Shown piece by piece: positions 58,570 to 64,000 of a stretch of 64,000 nucleotides of DNA. The translations under genes were made by a program, and so were the position numbers. The DNA is from Galaxea fascicularis (taxonomy: Eukaryota > Cnidaria > Anthozoa > Scleractinia > Euphylliidae): assembly GCA_948470475.1 (NCBI GenBank), contig OX419342.1:22341077-22405076 (forward strand), given 5' to 3'. Numbering within the stretch: position 1 is the stretch's first letter; every line of letters begins with the position of its first letter. The notes beneath the pieces are model-generated. The model did not search any database. It had not been told where the DNA came from and saw only the letters and a program-made list of their open reading frames with translations.

Positions 58570-59425
58570 CAAGTTGGCTGGATGCAGGTTCTAGATATTT
58601 GAAAACTGTAGTTGCGTCCTTGGATTGCAGCTCGAAGTAAAGGTTTTCTTCCCCATTTACTGTCTTGGTACTCATCATTTAAAGATGATGGAGATTGTCG
58701 CGCTCGGGCAAACGAGCTCGCTGGCTTTAGCTGCACTGAAAGCTTTCACGGAATAGCTAAAGTATTAAAAGCATTGCAGGATACAGTATACGTTGTCACG
58801 TGATACTATTATTTGACCTTACTATCTAAATCTGAAGGAAAGGCAAATTGGAACACGCTAAGACAAGTGAGAACTTGTTACGCTGTGATTTCCATTCACA
58901 TGAAAATACTCAATCATCTATTCAAACTCTTCACGGACTTCTTAGTGTAAATTAAGTTAATTGAATGTTTGACTAATAAAAGTCACAACCTCTGCTACAG
59001 GGGTTTTGCTTTCCTTTGCACCTACAACTTCATGGTGCGTCCTGGAATGGGAACTCGAGGTAAAGGTTTACTTCCCCAGATTCTGTCTTAATAAGGCTAT
59101 TAAACTAACATTATTAAGAGATGATGCCTGGGAACAAGTGCATTCACTGACTTTGGCTGCACTTAAAGGATTCTCTGAATTAAAAATGGGATACGATATA
59201 AGTTTGTCACATGACGCTATTTTGGAATCTGAATTAAATGAAAGTTGGAACACGCCAACGCGAGTGAGAAACTTTATTAAAGCTGTGATTTCAATCGCCA
59301 TGAAAAATACACAATGATCTATTCAAAATTTGCACAGACTTCTTAGTCTCAAGTTAATTGAAAGTTTGACTTGTAAAAGCCACAACCTCTGCTACAGAAG
59401 CTTTACTTTTCTCTGCACCGATAAC
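58570..59425. repeat. Tandem copies of the 5' region of gene C
   Basis: 58600-58990 and 59020-59410 are direct copies (shift about 420 bp), sharing TTCTTCCCC-type sequence over the start of the coding exon, CTGGCTTTAGCTGCACT / CTGACTTTGGCTGCACT and CACAACCTCTGCTACAG. A third copy begins at 59400 and continues after the retrotransposon at 63713-63930. Only the first copy has an ATG at the expected place (58676-58678, minus). The 59006-59317 ORF is a by-product. Confidence 0.8.
59421..59425. repeat. Left target-site duplication ATAAC
   Basis: ATAAC precedes the 5' LTR and recurs at 63708-63712 right after the 3' LTR. A 5-bp duplication fits Gypsy-type integrases. Confidence 0.92.
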
Positions 59426-59530
59426 TGTCATAATGCGTGACGCGTGACACGCATGCGGACTGAACGTTGTGTCTTATGAACTTTGGAACCGCATGCTTGC
59501 GAGCAGCTTTTCGACTCGGATCTTATGACA
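59426..59530 (+). repeat. 5' LTR (105 bp)
   Basis: Begins TGTCATAATGCGTGACGCGT and ends CGGATCTTATGACA; the outer 8 bp, TGTCATAA / TTATGACA, are inverted. No TATA box is evident. Identical to 63603-63707. Confidence 0.95.
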
Positions 59531-59559
59531 TGGTGTCAGAAAGTAAAACAGTCTAAAAC

Positions 59560-62500
59560 ATGGATAGTTTTCACAAGCCCAGCGCTTTGAATTTCGAAGG
59601 AAACACATCAGAAAATTGGCGGAGATTTAAACAGCAGTTTGATATCTACATAACCGCTTCGGGATGCGAAAAGAAAGACGATGCGGTCAAGATTGCTATA
59701 TTGCTAAACTTTGCAGGAGAAGACGCCATTGAGGTCTTCAACACGTTTCAGTTTGCCGAAGGCGACGAGAAAAAGCTGGATAAAGTCGTTGAGCAGTTTG
59801 AACAGTACTGTAACCCCAGGAAGAACGTAGTGTTCGAGCGACATCAGTTTTGGCAGATAACACAGAAAGATTCCGAAACCGTGGATCAGTTTATCACCCG
59901 TTTGAAAAACAAGGTGAAATCTTGCGAGTACCCGCCGCCGGTTGATGACATGCTGCGAGACAAGTTCGTGTTTAGTATAAGAGATCTACAAGTGAAGGAG
60001 CGATTACTGAGGGAAGAGAAACTTACACTGGAGAAAGCGATTTCTATGGCAAGATCATCCGAGGCTTCGAAAGAACAGATTAAAGCGATGGGGCCAAAGG
60101 AGCAAAACAATGAAGCTCGGAGCGTCAATGAAATTCGAGCAGGCAGTGGTGACAGACAGAAAAAAAATTCTTCGCGTCGACCGAGGCCAGGTTCGGGATC
60201 ACAAAAAGGAAAGTGCACGTTTTGTGGTTCTTCTCACTCGTGGGGTTCTTGTCCAGCTTTCGGCAAAACGTGTGATTACTGCCAGAAGAAGGATCATTTT
60301 GCCAATGTTTGCCGAAAGAGACTGCGGGATTTTGGCGGGAAAACTGTACACGCAGTCGCCGAATCGGAGGGCAGTGACGACGAAGACGATTTGTTGACCT
60401 TTTCAGTGGATTCTAGTGATGAATGCCCTTCCCAAGATGAGTGGCACGTGTCATTCAAGATCGCCGATACCAATGTGAATTTCAAAATAGATTCGGGGGC
60501 TGATTGTAATGTCATTTCCAAGTCATTGTTTGACCGACTTCCAGTGGATCCTAAACAGGCCCGCCAGTGCAAAGCCAAGCTCAAAGTGTATGACGGACGT
60601 CGAATCACACCCAGCGGGAAGGTCAGCCTAACCTGTGAGTACAAAGGAAAATTCACAGTTATAGACTTTGTACTTGTTGAGCAAGAGCTACCATCCATTC
60701 TTGGATTGAAGTCAAGTCTTGATTTAGGCCTGATAAAAAGAATTTACCGCCTTGAAGAGGAGAACCTAGAATCCGAGTATGCAGACGTGTTCAAGGGCCT
60801 GGGTGAGATTAAAGGCGTCCAGCACAAGATTCAAATTGATCCCAATGCCACCCCTGTTGTGCACCCTCCCCGTAAGGTTCCTGTGGCCCTTCGTGAACCT
60901 CTTAAAGAGGAACTTAAGAGAATGGAGCAGCTGGGAGTCATTAAGAAATGTACAGAGCCCACTGCCTGGGTACACAGTCTCGTAGTTGCCAAGAAGAAGA
61001 ATAAAAAGCTCAGAGTGTGTATGGATCCTAGCGACCTCAATCGTGCCGTCATGAGAGAACATTTTCCCATGCAGACCGTGGAAGATGTGATAAGCAGAAT
61101 GCCCAATGCAAAGGTGTTCAGTGTCCTGGATGCCAACCATGGCTTTTGGCAGGTTAAACTATCCAAGGACAGTAGCAAGCTAGCTACCTTTAACAGCCCA
61201 TTTGGCCGGTATAGTTACACACGACTGCCATTTGGGATAGCATCGGCCCCAGAAGTCTTCCAGAATGTTATGTCCTATTTGTTTCAGGACATTGAAGGTG
61301 TTGAGGTAATTGTGGATGATCTTGTTGTGTGGGGGGAAGATGTGGAGCAGCATGATGTGAGGCTTAGACAGGTGTTGGACCGCTGTCGAGAGAGCAACCT
61401 TAAGCTTAACAAGGAGAAATGCCATTTTCGAGTATCTGAGGTTAATTATGTGGGCCACGTGTTGAGTGCAGATGGTGTTAAACCAGACCCCAAGAAAGTT
61501 GAAGCCATCGTCGCCATGCCAAACCCAGCCAGTCGTGAAGACCTACAGAGATTCCTAGGTGTGGTAACCTATTTGTCTAAGTTCATCCCAAACATGTCTC
61601 AGAAGAGCGCTCCACTCCGCCAGTTACTCCAGAAAGATGTTGAATGGTCCTGGGGAAAAGCAGAAGATGATGCATTTACAAGCCTGAAAATTTCAATCTC
61701 CTCAGCTCCAGTCCTCAAGTTCTTTGACCCGAAAGAACCAGTAACCCTGTCTGTTGATGCAAGCTCAAAAGGTGTTGGTGCAGTCCTTCTGCAGAATGAC
61801 CGCCCGGTTGCTTTCGCATCCAAAGCCCTGACTCCAAGCCAAGAAAACTATGCACAAATTGAAAAAGAAATGCTGGCCATCGTCTTTGGGTGCGAACGAT
61901 TTCATGATTATTTGTATGGGCAACGAGAGATTACTGTTGAAAGTGATCATAAACCGTTGGAAGCGATTTTGAAAAAGCCCATTCATCAAGCTCCCCTCCG
62001 TCTTCAAAAGATGATTATCAGGATTAAGCCTTATGCAGTCAAAGTTAAATACCTACCTGGCAGCCATCTTGTTTTAGCTGATGCGCTTTCCAGAGCTTTC
62101 TTACCCAGCACAGCTGTTGATCAACCTGACGAGTTTGAAATTGATGTGTTGGACTCTGAAAAGTTGTCTGAGAGTATGTTTGACAAGTTGAAAGATGAGA
62201 CTAAGAATGACCCTGAACTTCAACAGTTGCAGAAAGTTGTCATGAGTGGCTGGCCGCAGACCAAAGCAGAAACACCCGTCGAGACAAGGCCTTACTGGAA
62301 CTACCGAGATGAAATCAGCTGCTACGAGGGGTTAATGTTCAAGGGTGACCGAATAATTGTTCCCCACAGCTTGCGACCTGAAATTCTTCAACGCATACAC
62401 GCCGCTCACTTGGGAATAGAGAAATGCAGAGCGCGAGCCAGAAGTGCAGTGTTTTGGCCAGGTATTAATAGTGCAATCGACGAGTTGGTATCCAAGTGCA

Positions 62501-63492
62501 GTACCTGTCAGCAACACCAGCGAAGCAATCAGAGAGAGCCTTTGATTCCTCAAGAGGTCCCTGAAAGACCCTGGGCGACAGTCGCAGCAGACATTTTCTA
62601 CTATAAAGGGAGAGACTACCTGCTCGTAGTTGACTATTATTCAAAGTATCCTGAAGTAGCTCGCCTATCCAGTAAGAATAGTGAAGCAGTTATCTTGGCA
62701 ATGAAAGATATGTTTGCACGCCATGGGATCCCAGAGAGGCTAATCGCAGACAACATGCCTTTCAACAGTGTGAAATTTAAGGACTTTGCCAGTAGTTGGG
62801 AGATAGAAGTGGTAACCTCAAGTCCGCACTACCCCAAGTCTAATGGTCTCGTGGAAAGAAACGTACAGACCGTTAAGCAGTTACTAAGAAAAGCTGATGA
62901 GTCCAAACAGGATGCATTCCTCGCTCTATTAGAGTTCCGTAATTCCCCTATCAGTGGAATGGATGAATCCCCAGCACAACTCCTGATGAGTAGAAAGCTT
63001 AGAACAAGACTACCGACCTCCAAGAGTCTCCTAGATCCGCAGCCTCAGCCTAATTCTCAGGTTCGTCACAATCTGCTGACACGTCAACAACGCCAGAAAG
63101 CATTCTATGACCGTGGCACTCGACCACTTTCCAAACTACACGAGGGTGAACCTGTGCGAATGAAGCGGGGACGGGAATGGACACCTGCGGTGATCGTCCA
63201 AAAACATCAGGCTCCTCGTTCCTACATTGTGGAGACCCCGGATGGAACACAGATGCGTCGAAATCGTTTCCACCTTCAGCCGACCAAGGTGGAGGTTTTT
63301 CCAACCCCGAACCCAGCTTGGGAATCAGTAGCCATTGATGAGCCAAATCAATGTATACAACCAAACACGGATGCTGGTTTTGAAATGCCAGAGATGGAAT
63401 CACAGCCAGATATTCCCCAAGCGAGTCAACCAGTCAGAAAAAGTCTACGGGTCAGAAAAAGTCCACAGCGTCTCATTGAAACTATGCAGTGA
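59560..63492 (+). CDS. Gag-Pol polyprotein of the Gypsy-type retrotransposon
   Basis: A single uninterrupted ORF of 1310 aa, starting at the first ATG after the primer-binding site. Order: Gag (about 1-210, with WRRFKQQFDIYI), two zinc knuckles near 219-252 (CX2CX3HX4C and CX2CX4HX4C), aspartic protease with DSGAD at 311, reverse transcriptase with the catalytic IVDD at 584-587 (YVDD is usual), RNase H (SVDASSKGVGAVL, ESDHKPL), integrase zinc finger (HAAHLG ... CSTCQ, from about 947) and integrase core with D1011, D1064 and E1099 (D-X52-D-X34-E). The C-terminal tail has a GPY/F-like region and no chromodomain seen. Gag and Pol are in one frame, so no frameshift is needed. It copies the element by reverse transcription and inserts the cDNA. 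All catalytic residues are present, so it may be active. Confidence 0.96.
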   Translation: MDSFHKPSALNFEGNTSENWRRFKQQFDIYITASGCEKKDDAVKIAILLNFAGEDAIEVFNTFQFAEGDEKKLDKVVEQFEQYCNPRKNVVFERHQFWQITQKDSETVDQFITRLKNKVKSCEYPPPVDDMLRDKFVFSIRDLQVKERLLREEKLTLEKAISMARSSEASKEQIKAMGPKEQNNEARSVNEIRAGSGDRQKKNSSRRPRPGSGSQKGKCTFCGSSHSWGSCPAFGKTCDYCQKKDHFANVCRKRLRDFGGKTVHAVAESEGSDDEDDLLTFSVDSSDECPSQDEWHVSFKIADTNVNFKIDSGADCNVISKSLFDRLPVDPKQARQCKAKLKVYDGRRITPSGKVSLTCEYKGKFTVIDFVLVEQELPSILGLKSSLDLGLIKRIYRLEEENLESEYADVFKGLGEIKGVQHKIQIDPNATPVVHPPRKVPVALREPLKEELKRMEQLGVIKKCTEPTAWVHSLVVAKKKNKKLRVCMDPSDLNRAVMREHFPMQTVEDVISRMPNAKVFSVLDANHGFWQVKLSKDSSKLATFNSPFGRYSYTRLPFGIASAPEVFQNVMSYLFQDIEGVEVIVDDLVVWGEDVEQHDVRLRQVLDRCRESNLKLNKEKCHFRVSEVNYVGHVLSADGVKPDPKKVEAIVAMPNPASREDLQRFLGVVTYLSKFIPNMSQKSAPLRQLLQKDVEWSWGKAEDDAFTSLKISISSAPVLKFFDPKEPVTLSVDASSKGVGAVLLQNDRPVAFASKALTPSQENYAQIEKEMLAIVFGCERFHDYLYGQREITVESDHKPLEAILKKPIHQAPLRLQKMIIRIKPYAVKVKYLPGSHLVLADALSRAFLPSTAVDQPDEFEIDVLDSEKLSESMFDKLKDETKNDPELQQLQKVVMSGWPQTKAETPVETRPYWNYRDEISCYEGLMFKGDRIIVPHSLRPEILQRIHAAHLGIEKCRARARSAVFWPGINSAIDELVSKCSTCQQHQRSNQREPLIPQEVPERPWATVAADIFYYKGRDYLLVVDYYSKYPEVARLSSKNSEAVILAMKDMFARHGIPERLIADNMPFNSVKFKDFASSWEIEVVTSSPHYPKSNGLVERNVQTVKQLLRKADESKQDAFLALLEFRNSPISGMDESPAQLLMSRKLRTRLPTSKSLLDPQPQPNSQVRHNLLTRQQRQKAFYDRGTRPLSKLHEGEPVRMKRGREWTPAVIVQKHQAPRSYIVETPDGTQMRRNRFHLQPTKVEVFPTPNPAWESVAIDEPNQCIQPNTDAGFEMPEMESQPDIPQASQPVRKSLRVRKSPQRLIETMQ

Positions 63493-63602
63493 ACTGATTG
63501 CACGTTTAAACTGAATGAACCTTTGGGTGATTTGGTATTTTTTATACACCCAAAACCTTTCAGACAGTTCGCATCTATTTTTATTTATTTAAGAGGAGGA
63601 GA

Positions 63603-63707
63603 TGTCATAATGCGTGACGCGTGACACGCATGCGGACTGAACGTTGTGTCTTATGAACTTTGGAACCGCATGCTTGCGAGCAGCTTTTCGACTCGGATCT
63701 TATGACA
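63603..63707 (+). repeat. 3' LTR (105 bp)
   Basis: Matches the 5' LTR in all 105 positions by reading. Preceded by the polypurine tract. Confidence 0.95.
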
Positions 63708-63712
63708 ATAAC

Positions 63713-64000
63713 TTCATGAAAATCTAGTTGCGTTCGAAGGAAAAGCTTTCCGTCATACTAATTAACTATTGAACTACGATTATTCAGAAGTGATGCCTGG
63801 GGATTTCCTTGTTCGGACAAGTGAACTCGCTGACTTTAGCTGCACTAAAAGGATTATCTTAATTCCTATAAAATTAAACGAAAAGCACTGTAGGATACGG
63901 TCGGCATTAGATGCCATCCACCGAAACCACCTCTGCCGAGAGAAACTGAGGTTGAATTCAGACACACTTCGTGACGCCTTTCGTGACGCCTTACCCGACG
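63713..64000. other. Remainder of tandem copy 3, then flank
   Basis: 63713-63930 continues the third copy of the 5' region of gene C (AGTGATGCCTGGG, CTGACTTTAGCTGCACTAAA). The last 30 bp, TTCGTGACGCCTTACCCGACG, resemble a segment of the inverted repeat at 46653-46673. No gene seen. Confidence 0.6.

Larger units (their letters stand above)
53563..58678 (-). pseudogene. Broken third collagen-like family member (C)
   Basis: Four pieces of the family layout in the right order: 58433-58678 (tail with ENLYFELQ and FKYLEP, then TM SILCVINAVVVVS), 56531-56587 (stalk DLKAEFEEPQNKFEQLQTK), 55707-55878 (collagen exon with GPP triplets) and 53563-53718 (C-terminal module with GTNDA, CSCKG and YYWECPA). 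Lesions: the TM exon shifts frame after VVVVS; the collagen exon is 172 nt where the paralogues have multiples of 3 (288, 330), has a non-Gly triplet and stops early; the C-terminal exon has TGA where A and B have the first Cys of the module. Splice sites are mostly kept, so loss looks fairly recent. A further stalk exon may exist. Errors in assembly cannot be excluded, but three independent ones are unlikely. Confidence 0.75.
59426..63707 (+). mobile_element. Intact Gypsy-type LTR retrotransposon
   Basis: A 4282-bp element: 5' LTR 59426-59530, primer-binding site starting TGGTGTCAGAAAG directly at 59531, one gag-pol ORF 59560-63492, polypurine tract at about 63590-63602 (AAGAGGAGGAGA), 3' LTR 63603-63707, flanked by ATAAC. 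The LTRs are only 105 bp, start TG, end CA and appear identical base for base, so insertion is recent. It is inserted into the third tandem copy of the 5' region of gene C. Confidence 0.96.

Overview
The window is eukaryotic and animal: genes are split by GT-AG introns, intergenic DNA is AT-rich, and tRNA-derived SINEs, MITE-like foldback elements and a Gypsy-type LTR retrotransposon are scattered through it. The gene content (a single-pass M28B glutamate-carboxypeptidase relative, short type II membrane collagens, and a secreted fibrinogen-like protein of the kind seen in coral skeletal matrix and mucus) suggests a cnidarian, most likely a stony coral. The organism call is inference; no species marker is present.

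Layout. 1-3.4 kb: foldback transposons and a decayed copy of the last exon of the next gene. 3.4-13.6 kb (+): a complete seven-exon GCPII/NAALADL1-like peptidase, 748 aa, with all zinc ligands kept but the two residues that read the glutamate gamma-carboxylate in human GCPII replaced. 13.6-16.9 kb: no gene. 16.9-18.2 kb (+): a three-exon secreted fibrinogen-like protein, 259 aa. 18.8-20.2 kb and 24.9-25.8 kb: two inverted copies of one non-autonomous element, each carrying a 110-bp minisatellite. 26.4-31.7 kb (-) and 35.4-42.4 kb (-): two intact paralogous type II membrane proteins built as cytoplasmic tail, TM segment, coiled-coil stalk, 19 or 24 collagen triplets, and a small Cys-rich C-terminal module ending in a HYW-type motif. 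42.4-53.5 kb: gene-poor, with a 2.3-kb inverted repeat. 53.6-58.7 kb (-): a third member of the collagen family, broken in every large exon. 58.6-63.9 kb: three tandem copies of that gene's 5' region, the third split by an intact Gypsy-type retrotransposon (59426-63707) with identical 105-bp LTRs.

The three collagen-like loci are one tandem family on one strand and share exon phases. Their C-terminal module is the best candidate for something not well described. The terminal exon of the 26.4-31.7 kb gene is not covered by an ORF starting with ATG and was found by matching the motif of its paralogue. Exon boundaries come from reading phases, splice dinucleotides and paralogue comparison only; no transcript or database evidence was available.
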